The notes below the pieces were generated by a model. It searched no databases, was not told the origin of the DNA, and saw nothing but the letters and a program-made list of their open reading frames with translations. The position numbers were made by a program, and so were the translations under genes. Shown piece after piece: positions 8,648 through 17,438 of a stretch of DNA of 48,783 nucleotides (positions within the stretch are counted from its first letter, which is position 1; each line of letters opens with the position of its first letter). This stretch comes from Candidatus Firestoneibacteriota bacterium. Lineage in GTDB: Bacteria; Oederibacteriota; Muellerivitia; Muellerivitales; Muellerivitaceae. The DNA lies in contig JABDGD010000015.1 in assembly GCA_013286205.1 (NCBI GenBank), positions 1 through 48,783 on the forward strand, written 5' to 3'.

Positions 8648-10630
8648 TTACTTCTTGGCTTTGGTCTTCGCTTTAGGAGCGGGAGCCGCGGCGCTTTGCT
8701 GTTTGGTCCAGTTCAACAATCCACCCGCCATGATGATCTCCTGCTGGCGGTCAGTCAAACCATGAACCACTTGGAACGACTTGCCGGTGGTCAAGTTTTT
8801 CACCGGGAAAGGGTGATCGACTTTAATGACCTGGGCCAAATCCGGAATTTCCAGTTTGTCGCCTTGAGAAATGCTGTCGTAGTCCGACGCTTGAACAAAG
8901 GTCAAGGGCAGGATGCCGAAGTTAATCAAGTTGGCGCGGTGAATACGGGCGAAGCTCTTCACGATAACCGCTTTGAGACCCAAATACATGGGAGCCAAAG
9001 CCGCGTGCTCGCGGGAAGAACCCTGACCATAATTTTCGCCGCCCACCACAAATCCGCTGCCCGCTTCTTTAGCACGCTTGGGGAAAGTGGGGTCGATGAT
9101 GTTAAACACGAATTCCGAAATGGCCGGAATGTTGGAGCGTAAAGGAAGAACCTTGGAACCAGCCGGCATGATGTGGTCGGTCGTGATGTTATCGACGACT
9201 TTTAACAACACCGGGGCTTCAATTTTTTCCGCTAAGGGCGAATTGACCGGCAAGGGCTTAATATTCGGGCCGCGAACCACTTCGACCTTTTTCGGGTCTT
9301 TCGCGGGAGGAATAATGCCGTTGTCGTCCCAGACAAACTTTTCAGGAATATCCACTTTCGGCATTTTGCCGAGGGTAGAAGGGTCGGTGATCTTGCCGGT
9401 TAAAGCGCAAGCCACGCAGGTTTCGGGGCTGGCCAAATAAACCTTGGCGTCGCGGGTTCCCGAACGGCCTTCAAAGTTACGGTTAAAGCTGCGGATCGAA
9501 ACGGCTCCCGACGAAGGGGCCTGGCCCATGCCGATGCAAGGTCCGCAGGCGGATTCAATAATGCGCGCGCCCGAGGCGATAATGTCGGCCAAAGCGCCGT
9601 TTTTCGCGATCATTTCAAACACTTGCTTGGAACCCGGCGTGACCGTCATGGAGACGCTGGGGTGAATGTGTTTACCCTTGAGCATCTTGGCGACCATCAT
9701 CAGGTCGGTGTAAGAGCTGTTGGTGCAAGAACCCACGCAGACTTGCTGAACATCGATGGTCTTCAGCTTCGAAACTTCGGTCACGTTGTCCGGGCTGTGC
9801 GGTTGGGCGATCAGGGGGCGGAGCTTGTTGAGGTCGATGATGAGTTCTTCATCATAGGTCGCGCCCGGGTCAGCCGCCAAAGGCGTCCAATCCTTGCCGC
9901 GGCCTTGAGCCTTCATATATTCACGGGTATTCTCGTCAGAGGGGAACAACGAGGTGGTCGCGCCCAATTCGGCGCCCATATTCGTGATGGTCGCACGAGC
10001 GGTAGCCGAGAGGCTCTTTACTCCGGGGCCCGTATATTCCAAAATCTTGCCCACGCCGCCCTTAACGGTCAGCTTGCGCAAAACTTCGAGGATGATGTCT
10101 TTCGCGGTCACCCAAGGCTGCAGCTTGCCCTTGAGCTCCACACGCAAGACTTTCGGCATGGTCAGGTAGAAAGGTCCGCCGCCCATGGCGACCGCAATAT
10201 CCAAACCGCCCGCGCCGATGGACAATTCGCCCAAGCCGCCGCAGGTGGGGGTGTGAGAGTCAGAACCTAAAAGAGTTTGGCCCGGAATCGCGAAGCGTTC
10301 CAAATGCACTTGATGGCAGATACCATTGCCGGGACGGGAAAAATAAACCCCGTGCTTGGCGGCAACTGACTGCAGGTAGCGATGGTCATCGGCGTTTTCG
10401 AAGCCGGTTTGCAGCATGTTGTGGTCGACATAAGAGACCGACAGTTTGGTTTGAACCTGGGGAACGCCGATGGCCTCAAACTGCAAATAAGCCATGGTAC
10501 CGGTGGCGTCTTGGGTAAGGGTTTGATCGATGCGGATACCGACTTCTTGGCCCGCTTCCGGTGTGCCCGAGATGAGATGGGCGTTAATGATCTTCTGAAC
10601 CATATTGAAACGTTTCGTTGTGGCAGCCAT
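8648..10630 (-). CDS. Aconitate hydratase
   Basis: Isomerises citrate to isocitrate in the TCA cycle; a cytoplasmic 4Fe-4S enzyme. The 660 residues fit the shorter, mitochondrial-like bacterial aconitases rather than the ~890-residue AcnA. The three cluster cysteines are visible: C302 in GSCTNSS, and C362 and C365 in CGPCIGMG. Active-site motifs DSHTPTCGG (123-132) and GSSREHAAL (C-terminal swivel domain, about residues 540-550) are intact. The C-terminus has an Ala/Lys-rich tail (KAKTKAKK) that is probably disordered. ATG start with GGAGGAAAGC upstream, a good promoter about 55 bp upstream and a strong terminator, so it is probably monocistronic. Confidence 0.95.
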   Translation of the reverse strand: MAATTKRFNMVQKIINAHLISGTPEAGQEVGIRIDQTLTQDATGTMAYLQFEAIGVPQVQTKLSVSYVDHNMLQTGFENADDHRYLQSVAAKHGVYFSRPGNGICHQVHLERFAIPGQTLLGSDSHTPTCGGLGELSIGAGGLDIAVAMGGGPFYLTMPKVLRVELKGKLQPWVTAKDIILEVLRKLTVKGGVGKILEYTGPGVKSLSATARATITNMGAELGATTSLFPSDENTREYMKAQGRGKDWTPLAADPGATYDEELIIDLNKLRPLIAQPHSPDNVTEVSKLKTIDVQQVCVGSCTNSSYTDLMMVAKMLKGKHIHPSVSMTVTPGSKQVFEMIAKNGALADIIASGARIIESACGPCIGMGQAPSSGAVSIRSFNRNFEGRSGTRDAKVYLASPETCVACALTGKITDPSTLGKMPKVDIPEKFVWDDNGIIPPAKDPKKVEVVRGPNIKPLPVNSPLAEKIEAPVLLKVVDNITTDHIMPAGSKVLPLRSNIPAISEFVFNIIDPTFPKRAKEAGSGFVVGGENYGQGSSREHAALAPMYLGLKAVIVKSFARIHRANLINFGILPLTFVQASDYDSISQGDKLEIPDLAQVIKVDHPFPVKNLTTGKSFQVVHGLTDRQQEIIMAGGLLNWTKQQSAAAPAPKAKTKAKK

Positions 10631-10685
10631 GCTTTCCTCCGTATTAGATAGGTAAGACTGTGAGAGTCGTTTGTTGAGAGGGCCT

Positions 10686-10715
10686 ATTATGGGTCTGGCC
10701 CTAGGCGCAATTCAA
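10686..10715 (-). promoter_or_regulatory. Probable sigma-70 promoter for aconitase
   Basis: On the minus strand, TTGAAT (10710-10715) and CATAAT (10686-10691) are separated by 18 bp, about 55 bp upstream of the start codon. A short GGCC-type inverted repeat (AGGGCC/GGCCCT) overlaps the spacer and could be an operator. Confidence 0.45.
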
Positions 10716-10888
10716 CCCTAAATCCGCCTCAAATCAGGGCAAAATGCGGTCTTTCAGGTTTATTCATCAGCTCGTCACGGCTATGGGCGCCTATTTCGAA
10801 ATACGCCTTTCTATTTCGAGTTCTACTATTTATCTTTGAGTAAGATGTTCACTCAGGGCTGATCTTTTCTAACTCGCCGCGCGGGGAA

Positions 10889-13057
10889 ATGATTTTGACC
10901 AACACCATCCTATCTATAGAAGGTATGCACTGCGCCTCCTGTGCTTCCCGCATTGAAAAGCAGTTGAAGACGGTAGCCGGCGTTCACTTTGTTTCGGTTA
11001 ATCTCGCTTCCAATAAAGCTTATGTCCAAACTGAAGATCAGCAAACTAATCAGTCCGCTTTAGAAGAAGCGGTTAAACAGGCGGGTTACACGGCTCACCG
11101 TTATGTACCCAACGAGCATGTTCATACTTCTTATGAAGAACATGAAAGGCGATTCGGCTGGCGATTAATTCTGGGCGGTTTTTTAGCCGCGCCGCTTTTA
11201 ATGCATCACCTGTGGATGAACTCGACGCTTTTTCAGTTCTCTCCCTGGGCTCAATTCGCTTTCGCTGTGCCCCTCTATTTTATTGTGGGCTACCCCTTTC
11301 ATTATTCGGCTATCAAGCTGTTACTCAGCGGTCAAGCCAGTATGGATACGCTCATCTCTCTGGGAACTTCCGTAGCCTTTTTCGCGTCCCTGCCCGCGTT
11401 ATGGGGAAAACCGGCGGACCTTTATTTTGACACGACGGGGATCATTCTTTTTCTGGTGACTCTGGGACGCTACTTAGAAAACCGATCCAAACAAAAAGTA
11501 AACCGGGCGTTGGAAAAATTGGTCCAGCTTACGCCCCGGGTGGCTCATGTTCTTAAGGAAACCCAGCAGGTGGACTTGCCGGTAGAGATGGTGGGTATCG
11601 GCGATCAGCTTTGCGTGAGACCCGGCGAGGCCATTCCGGTGGACGGTGAGGTTTTGGAGGGCAAGGGCCGCGCGGATGAATCGCTCTTAACGGGCGAGTC
11701 GCTGCCGGTTGAAAAACGCCCGGGCTCCGCTCTTTTCGCGGGTACGCTGAATGGCACCACCACTCTCATCATGCGGGCTCAATCCATTGGGGAAGAAACC
11801 GCCCTGTCGCACATGATCCGATTGGTAGAAGAAGCGCAGGGGTCCAAGGCTCCGGTTCAAAAGATGGCGGACCGTGTGGCTGAAATTTTCGTTCCCTTTG
11901 TTCTGGTTTTGGCGGCCGCTACTTTATTGGGTTGGATTTATATCGGCGGCGTGAATTGGACGGTCGCTTTTCAACATGTGGTCGCGGTGTTGGTCATTGC
12001 CTGTCCCTGCGCGCTGGGGTTGGCGACTCCCATCGCGGTGATGGCAGGCGTGGGTGTGGCGGCGCAAAAAAGCATCCTCATTCGCAGGGCCGAGGTGCTG
12101 GAAAAAACCCGCAAGATGGATGTGATCGTTTTTGATAAAACCGGAACGCTCACCGAAGGCAGGCCCCGCTTAATGGATGTGATGGTCGTCGGGAAAAATA
12201 ATGAAGAGCAGCTACTCCGCTACGCTGGCGCGCTGGAAATGGGCACCAATCATCCCCTGGCTTCCGCCATCATGCGGGAAGTAATGGTGCTGGATTTAAT
12301 TCTCCCCAAGGTTGAAAAAATTACAGAGACACCCGGCGCGGGCATTCAGGGCTGGGTAGAAGGCCGGCCTGTAGCGATTGGGACGAAGGCTTACATTGAG
12401 TCGCTGGAGGGTGTGGTGGCCAGCCCGCAAATCCGCGCCAATGTGGAAGCTTACCGTCAGGGCGGGCAAACCGTTTCGCTCATGGCAGTCGACAGCAAGA
12501 TCGCTGGCATTTTGGTGATGGAAGACGCACTGCGGGCGCAATCGAAAGAAGTGTTAACTCAACTGAAGCAGTTGGGGCTTCAAGTGCATCTGTTAACGGG
12601 CGACGGTGAAGTGGTGGCTCAAAAAGTGGCGGATCGGGTCGGCGCGGACGCGGTGAAGGCCAATGTGACCCCCGAAGGCAAAGTGAACTACATCAAAGAA
12701 CTGCAAGCCAAGGGCCTCAAGGTGGCCATGGTGGGCGATGGCTATAACGACGCTGCGGCTTTAATGGCGGCGGACCTGGGCATCGCGGTGGGCACGGGAA
12801 CCGATGTAGCCAAAGAGGCGGGCGACATTGTGCTGGTTCAGGGCGACCTGCATAAGGTGGTCGAGGCGATTCAAATTTCGCGGGCGACCTTTAACATTAT
12901 CCGGCAGAACCTGTTTTGGGCCTTTAGCTACAACCTGTTAGCTCTGCCCCTGGCCATTTTTACGCAAATTCCACCATCCCTAGCGGCGGGAGCGATGGCG
13001 TTGTCCTCTATTATGGTGGTGCTCAACACGCTCCGGCTTTTCGGAAAGAAGTTCTAA
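10889..13057 (+). CDS. Heavy-metal P1B-type ATPase (CopA-like)
   Basis: Pumps a soft metal, most likely Cu(I), out across the inner membrane using ATP. One N-terminal HMA domain has GMHCASC (metal cysteines C15 and C18). Eight TM segments are expected; the sixth holds the CPC metal site (C372-P-C374, in ACPCALGLATP). The phosphorylation site is D416 in DKTGTLTEG, the TGES loop lies near 270, the HP nucleotide motif is in TNHPLA near 453, and GDGYNDAA is at 616-623. CPC plus a GMxCxxC domain is the P1B-1 (Cu/Ag) pattern; Cd/Zn pumps also use CPC, so specificity is inferred. No CsoR, CueR or CopZ gene is adjacent. The ribosome-binding site is weak (GGGGAA just before the ATG). Confidence 0.92.
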   Translation: MILTNTILSIEGMHCASCASRIEKQLKTVAGVHFVSVNLASNKAYVQTEDQQTNQSALEEAVKQAGYTAHRYVPNEHVHTSYEEHERRFGWRLILGGFLAAPLLMHHLWMNSTLFQFSPWAQFAFAVPLYFIVGYPFHYSAIKLLLSGQASMDTLISLGTSVAFFASLPALWGKPADLYFDTTGIILFLVTLGRYLENRSKQKVNRALEKLVQLTPRVAHVLKETQQVDLPVEMVGIGDQLCVRPGEAIPVDGEVLEGKGRADESLLTGESLPVEKRPGSALFAGTLNGTTTLIMRAQSIGEETALSHMIRLVEEAQGSKAPVQKMADRVAEIFVPFVLVLAAATLLGWIYIGGVNWTVAFQHVVAVLVIACPCALGLATPIAVMAGVGVAAQKSILIRRAEVLEKTRKMDVIVFDKTGTLTEGRPRLMDVMVVGKNNEEQLLRYAGALEMGTNHPLASAIMREVMVLDLILPKVEKITETPGAGIQGWVEGRPVAIGTKAYIESLEGVVASPQIRANVEAYRQGGQTVSLMAVDSKIAGILVMEDALRAQSKEVLTQLKQLGLQVHLLTGDGEVVAQKVADRVGADAVKANVTPEGKVNYIKELQAKGLKVAMVGDGYNDAAALMAADLGIAVGTGTDVAKEAGDIVLVQGDLHKVVEAIQISRATFNIIRQNLFWAFSYNLLALPLAIFTQIPPSLAAGAMALSSIMVVLNTLRLFGKKF

Positions 13058-13153
13058 AACCTCCCGGTTTAACCGTCAAAAATAAGACAAAACTCACGTT
13101 CGCCGGTTAGCCCGCCTTTGCCGAGTTGATTTTCCAAACCTAATAAAGTGGGG

Positions 13154-13159
13154 TATACT
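13154..13159 (+). promoter_or_regulatory. Candidate -10 element for the NHL lipoprotein gene
   Basis: TATACT lies 45 bp before the chosen start codon. A poor -35 (TTCCAA, 16-bp spacing) is the only partner, so the call rests on the -10. Confidence 0.3.
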
Positions 13160-13203
13160 TGTTTCGGGTCGAGTCAAACAACACTGATTTATCGAGGCGA
13201 ATT

Positions 13204-14430
13204 ATGAAAACATTGTTTATGTGTTTAATTTTGATGTCGGCTGTCATTGTGCCCATCGCTTGCGGTAATTCTAACAATACACCCGCGACGCCCATTGGCG
13301 GCAGTAACGCAAAGTCTCCCACCTCGACGCCGACAGGTACGGTGACGATCGTTACCTCGACTCCCACTGGAACACCGACCAGCAGTGCGTTCACTCCAAC
13401 CGTTACTATTACTCCAGCTACTTATAATCAAACTTTTGGAACTTCTGGCGCGCCCGAATGTATGGTCATTACGGGTACTCGGATGGATTTGGGTGAAAGA
13501 GGCACTTATCCCGCGATGGAGTCCTTTACCATCGGCGCGGGCGGGTCGGCTGTTATTGCCAGTATTGGCGGCGCGGTATTACAAGGTATTCCCACGCCGA
13601 ATGTCACTCCTAGCGCTCCCTTTTGGGCGCCTACTACCGTTTCGCTCGTTGGGCCTCAAGGTTATGTGTTCAACGGTTCGAATTCCGCCGTCCTTGATGT
13701 GACTTCCAGTGGGTCGGCCACTTTGTATGAAGGAAACAATACTGAACTGGCCTGGGTTGGTAATGCGGGTGAAGCCATTCCCGCGTTGGGACAAGCCTAT
13801 CAACCGGTTCAAGTAACTGGTTACGGTACGGTTCCTTTCAATAATCCTAAATCTCTCGCTACGGATAGTAATGGAGTTCTTTATGTGGCGGATACGGGAT
13901 CTGGAGTGATTGACGTGTTTGACGGAAAAGGCGGACCTAATTTTCCGCAAGCGGGCTTCCATCAACTCGCGGGGAATGCGGGCACATTTACTGTCGGCTT
14001 GAACACTTTTACAGGCGTAAACTTTAGATCGCCCTACGCGGTAACTACTGACTCGAGCAATAATCTGTGGATGACCGATACGGGTTATTCCCCCTCTTAT
14101 GTCCAGGCTTTTGCTAATTCGGGCACGCCTTCCTATGGTGTTTCGATCGTTATGGCTTTCCAAACGATTCCCGGATGCGTGGCGACGGGTATCGCGATTC
14201 CAACCTCAGGGAAATACGCCGGCATGATCTGTATTGCTGATTCGGGTAATAACCAAATTGAAATCTACAGTGCTACCGGAAGCATTTTGGGACTCTTGAC
14301 TGATCCACACAGTGCTTATGAAGGTGGTAAACCGTTCCAGCCGTCGTGCATCGGATACGACAATACTAACAATATTCTTTGGGTCGCGGACACAGCCAAC
14401 GACAACATCATTTCGTTCACGCCGAATTGA
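13204..14430 (+). CDS. NHL-repeat lipoprotein with Thr/Pro linker
   Basis: A secreted protein of 408 residues, starting at ATG 13204 (GAGGCGAA upstream; an in-frame ATG at 13159 would bury the signal peptide). The signal peptide ends in a lipobox-like PIAC with Cys at residue 20, so it is probably anchored to a membrane by lipid. A Thr/Pro/Ser-rich linker follows (about 30-80). The rest contains NHL-like blades such as 'DSNGVLYVADTGSGVIDVF' and 'TNNILWVADTANDNIISF', giving an incomplete or irregular beta-propeller. NHL propellers usually bind proteins or sugars. No enzymatic motif is seen. A strong terminator follows the gene. Confidence 0.78.
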   Translation: MKTLFMCLILMSAVIVPIACGNSNNTPATPIGGSNAKSPTSTPTGTVTIVTSTPTGTPTSSAFTPTVTITPATYNQTFGTSGAPECMVITGTRMDLGERGTYPAMESFTIGAGGSAVIASIGGAVLQGIPTPNVTPSAPFWAPTTVSLVGPQGYVFNGSNSAVLDVTSSGSATLYEGNNTELAWVGNAGEAIPALGQAYQPVQVTGYGTVPFNNPKSLATDSNGVLYVADTGSGVIDVFDGKGGPNFPQAGFHQLAGNAGTFTVGLNTFTGVNFRSPYAVTTDSSNNLWMTDTGYSPSYVQAFANSGTPSYGVSIVMAFQTIPGCVATGIAIPTSGKYAGMICIADSGNNQIEIYSATGSILGLLTDPHSAYEGGKPFQPSCIGYDNTNNILWVADTANDNIISFTPN

Positions 14431-14457
14431 TTTTTTAAGAACCAAAGTTTCTTTAAG

Positions 14458-14490
14458 CCCATGCTTTTTCACGAAGGCATGGGTTTTTTT
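14458..14490 (+). terminator. Rho-independent terminator after the NHL lipoprotein
   Basis: A CCCATGC stem (14458-14464) pairs with GCATGGG (14477-14483) and is followed by seven T residues. Confidence 0.85.
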
Positions 14491-14511
14491 ATTGTCTGTG
14501 ACGGCTCTTTC

Positions 14512-14540
14512 TTGACGGTCTTTTGAATCTTGCCTATCCT
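14512..14540 (+). promoter_or_regulatory. Probable sigma-70 promoter for the Liv-type binding protein
   Basis: TTGACG (14512-14517) and TATCCT (14535-14540) are separated by 17 bp, about 50 bp upstream of the start codon and just after the preceding terminator. Confidence 0.5.
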
Positions 14541-14589
14541 ACGTTTCGTTTCCAACACCCTGTTGTCTATTAATCTATAGAGGTGAATT

Positions 14590-15723
14590 ATGCAAAGACG
14601 TTTGATGGCGGTCTTGTTAGTTCTCTTGGCCTGGTCAGCAGTCTCCTGCGGTCCCAAGATTAATCCGAATGAAATTCGCATCGGTGAATACGCGGCCCTG
14701 ACAGGAGCGGAAGCCACGTTCGGTATCTCGACTGATAACGGCATTAAGCTGGCGATGGATGAAATTAACGCGGTGGGCGGCATTAACGGAAAGACTTTAA
14801 AGCTCACGGTTTATGACGACCAGGGCAAGCCGGAAGAAGCCGCGGTGGTGACGACTAAACTTATTACTCAAGACAGGGTACAAGTTGTTTTGGGCGAGGT
14901 GGCCAGCTCGCTTTCTTTGGCGGCGGCGCCGATTTGCCAGCAAAACAAAGTGCCGATGATTTCGCCTTCTTCTACCAACCCCAAAGTGACCCAGGTGGGC
15001 GACTATGTTTTCCGCGTCTGCTTCATTGATCCTTTCCAGGGCCAGGTGATGGCGGATTTCGCGATGACGCATCTCAAGGCTAAAACCGCCGCGGTTTTCC
15101 GCGATCAAAAAAGCGACTACAGCATGGGCCTGGCGGATTTCTTCGTGAAGCGTTTTAAGGAAAAGGGCGGCACGATTGTGACTGACCAAAGCTATGTGGC
15201 GGGCGACGTGGATTTCAAATCTCAGCTCACCAATATCCGCGGATTAAAGCCGGATGTGATTTTTGTTCCTGGTTATTACGGCGAAGTGGGGTTGATCGCC
15301 AAGCAGGCGAGAGAGTTGGGAATCAAAGTCGCTCTCTTGGGCGGCGACGGATGGGATTCCTCCAAACTTTATGAAATCGGAGGCGCGGCGCTGGATGGCT
15401 GCTATTTCTCCAGCCACTACTCCCCGGATTCAACCGATCCGCATGTGAAAGACTTTGTGAAGAAATATCAGGCCAAGTACGGCCAGGTGCCGGACGCGTT
15501 GGCGACTTTGGGCTATGACGCCATGGGTGTTTTGGCCACGGCCTTGAAGAACGCCAAGAGCTTGAGCAATACGGATATTCGGGACGCGATCGCGGCCACG
15601 AAAGCATACTCGGGAGCCACGGGTTCTATCAGCCTGGACGCTAACCGCGACGCGGTCAAACCGGCGGTGGTTTTAAAAATAGCCAATAACAAGGCTTCTT
15701 ATGTGAGTACGGTTAATCCATAA
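14590..15723 (+). CDS. livJ: Branched-chain amino acid ABC transporter, substrate-binding lipoprotein
   Basis: A periplasmic binding protein of 377 residues that captures leucine/isoleucine/valine or related ligands for the LivHM channel. The signal peptide ends with AVSC (Cys20), typical of lipid-anchored binding proteins. The type-I fold begins at 'IRIGEYAALTGAEATFG', the usual LivJ opening, and continues with 'INAVGGINGKTLKL'. Urea or amide binding proteins (UrtA, AmiC) share this fold, so the ligand is not certain. LivH- and LivM-like permeases lie 3 kb downstream after three unrelated genes. It is bounded by a clear promoter and terminator, so it is transcribed alone. Confidence 0.88.
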   Translation: MQRRLMAVLLVLLAWSAVSCGPKINPNEIRIGEYAALTGAEATFGISTDNGIKLAMDEINAVGGINGKTLKLTVYDDQGKPEEAAVVTTKLITQDRVQVVLGEVASSLSLAAAPICQQNKVPMISPSSTNPKVTQVGDYVFRVCFIDPFQGQVMADFAMTHLKAKTAAVFRDQKSDYSMGLADFFVKRFKEKGGTIVTDQSYVAGDVDFKSQLTNIRGLKPDVIFVPGYYGEVGLIAKQARELGIKVALLGGDGWDSSKLYEIGGAALDGCYFSSHYSPDSTDPHVKDFVKKYQAKYGQVPDALATLGYDAMGVLATALKNAKSLSNTDIRDAIAATKAYSGATGSISLDANRDAVKPAVVLKIANNKASYVSTVNP

Positions 15724-15738
15724 ATAGGCAGTATGTTT

Positions 15739-15779
15739 ATTAAAAGGCCCGGGAAGAAATTTTCCGGGCCTTTTTTGTT
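15739..15779 (+). terminator. Rho-independent terminator after livJ
   Basis: AAAAGGCCCGGGAA pairs with TTTTCCGGGCCTTTT across a short loop and ends in a T run. It is a long, strong hairpin and its A-rich left flank would allow function in both directions. Confidence 0.85.
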
Positions 15780-15835
15780 TTAGGCCTGGCGGGTGTAAAC
15801 TCTATGCGTATTCAATCAGCCTTGGGAGCGAAAGT

Positions 15836-16417
15836 ATGAAAAAAGCAATTCTAATGGTTTTGATTTTCTTCATGGCGGCGACAGCCGCTTTTGCCGATGA
15901 CCGGGGTGGAGTGGATACAAAGACTTCTTCGCGTAAAGAAAATAGCGACTTTTATCTGGGAGTGGGGACCGGAGTCGACCTGACAGGCTCTAGCTGGAAC
16001 TCGGCTTCTGTGACTTATGGATTGGGCGGCGTCGCCGACGTTTTCGGCGGGTTCCAGTTAGACAAGAACCTGGCGGTTCAAGCGGAAGTCCAGAATTTTA
16101 TCGCCGAAGGTATTTATACAACCAATATTATTTCCCAATACAACCTGCGGGGATTGTTAGAGATTAAATACGCTTTCAGCACGCCTATTTGCCAACCCTA
16201 TTTATTGGCGGGAGGCGGATTGGTTTATACTCTCCTGAACCAAGCGAATGCCTATACCACCTCGGTTAACGCGGACGCGTTAGGCGGATTGGGGCTCCAA
16301 TTCCCGGTGTCTTCGACTTCCTTCATTTTCTTCGAAGGTAAATACAATTTCATCCTGTCCTCGACAACAAGTTTTCAAGATATTCCAATCACGATGGGTA
16401 TTTTTGTTAATTTATAA
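15836..16417 (+). CDS. Small outer-membrane beta-barrel-like protein
   Basis: A 193-residue protein with a clear Sec signal peptide (residues 1-20, ending in AFA-DD). The mature part alternates hydrophobic and polar residues in strands such as 'FYLGVGTGVDLTG', 'LAVQAEVQNF' and 'SFIFFEGKYNF', as in 8-stranded OmpA/OmpW-type barrels. It ends in hydrophobic residues (GIFVNL) rather than a terminal Phe. The ATG has GGGAGCG upstream. No specific family is recognised. Confidence 0.65.
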   Translation: MKKAILMVLIFFMAATAAFADDRGGVDTKTSSRKENSDFYLGVGTGVDLTGSSWNSASVTYGLGGVADVFGGFQLDKNLAVQAEVQNFIAEGIYTTNIISQYNLRGLLEIKYAFSTPICQPYLLAGGGLVYTLLNQANAYTTSVNADALGGLGLQFPVSSTSFIFFEGKYNFILSSTTSFQDIPITMGIFVNL

Positions 16418-16442
16418 TTATTTTTAAATATTGGATTAACTG

Positions 16443-17438
16443 ATGAAACTATTGCGGCTTAACCTATTTATTCTTTTTATTGTCATGGGCTTAACCACGC
16501 TGGCCTGCCAGAAAACATACACGCTGACGCCCGCTTCCTCGACATCGGGATCGACTCCCGCGCCAACATCTTCCTGTAACCCGGGCTCTCACTCCTATCT
16601 TTCACAATGGGGAACGGCGGGAACGGGCAATGGCCAGTTTGACGATCCTGCCGACGTTGTTTTTGATAACAGCGGCAATTACATCTATGTGACGGATTAT
16701 TTTAATAATAGGGTTCAAGAATTTACCGCCAGCGGAGCTTATTTCAGCCAGTGGGGCAGCAGTGGAACGGGGCCCAGTCAATTTTCCGATCCGGAAGGAC
16801 TAGCGGTCGACAGTAGTGGAAATGTTTATGTAGTGGATAACGGCAATAACCGGGTTCAAAAATTCACCGGTGCCGGCAGTTTCATCAGCCAATGGGGTGT
16901 AAGCGGATCCGGAAACGGTCAATTTTCCTATCCCTCATTTATCGCTATGGATGGTCATGGTAATTGTTATGTGTCGGATAATTGGAATAACCGAATTGAA
17001 GAATTTACCACAGGAGGCACCTATATCACTCAATGGGGTGTCTATGGAACCGGCAACGGCCAACTGAATGATCCGGAAGGATTGGCGGTTGATAGCAGTG
17101 GAAATGTTTATGTGATGGACCGGGGAAATAACCGGGTTCAAAAGTTTACTTCCAGCGGCACTTATCTTTCCCAATGGGGCTCGTTGGGAGGCGGTCACGG
17201 CAGTTTTGATAACGCGACTGGAATTAGATTGGACTCTTGCGGCAATATTTATGTCGCGGACTCATTTAATTATCGCGTGCAGGAATTTAACTCCGCGGGC
17301 ACTTATTTAACCCAATGGGGAAGCAACGGCACGGGTAATGGCGAGTTTAACGCTCCCGCTGGTTTGTGGATTGATGGAAGCGGAAATGTTTATGTGACGG
17401 ACTATTACAACAACCGCGTGGAAAAGTTTGGGCCTTAA
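16443..17438 (+). CDS. Six-repeat NHL beta-propeller lipoprotein
   Basis: A 331-residue secreted protein. The signal peptide ends TTLAC (Cys22), a plausible though imperfect lipobox. After a Ser/Thr/Pro linker (about 28-48), six repeats of about 47 residues fill the rest. Each has the pattern SQWG..GTGNGQF..P.GLAVDSSGNVYV.D..NNRVQKF, so a complete six-bladed propeller is expected. Repeats 2 and 4 are nearly identical in DNA as well as protein, which points to internal duplication of a two-blade unit. The role is probably binding, not catalysis. The stop overlaps the convergent metallophosphoesterase by 4 bp. Confidence 0.85.
   Translation: MKLLRLNLFILFIVMGLTTLACQKTYTLTPASSTSGSTPAPTSSCNPGSHSYLSQWGTAGTGNGQFDDPADVVFDNSGNYIYVTDYFNNRVQEFTASGAYFSQWGSSGTGPSQFSDPEGLAVDSSGNVYVVDNGNNRVQKFTGAGSFISQWGVSGSGNGQFSYPSFIAMDGHGNCYVSDNWNNRIEEFTTGGTYITQWGVYGTGNGQLNDPEGLAVDSSGNVYVMDRGNNRVQKFTSSGTYLSQWGSLGGGHGSFDNATGIRLDSCGNIYVADSFNYRVQEFNSAGTYLTQWGSNGTGNGEFNAPAGLWIDGSGNVYVTDYYNNRVEKFGP

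Noticed and set aside
9623..10270. 215-residue plus-strand frame
   Set aside because: Antisense to aconitase, whose motifs are complete across the region.
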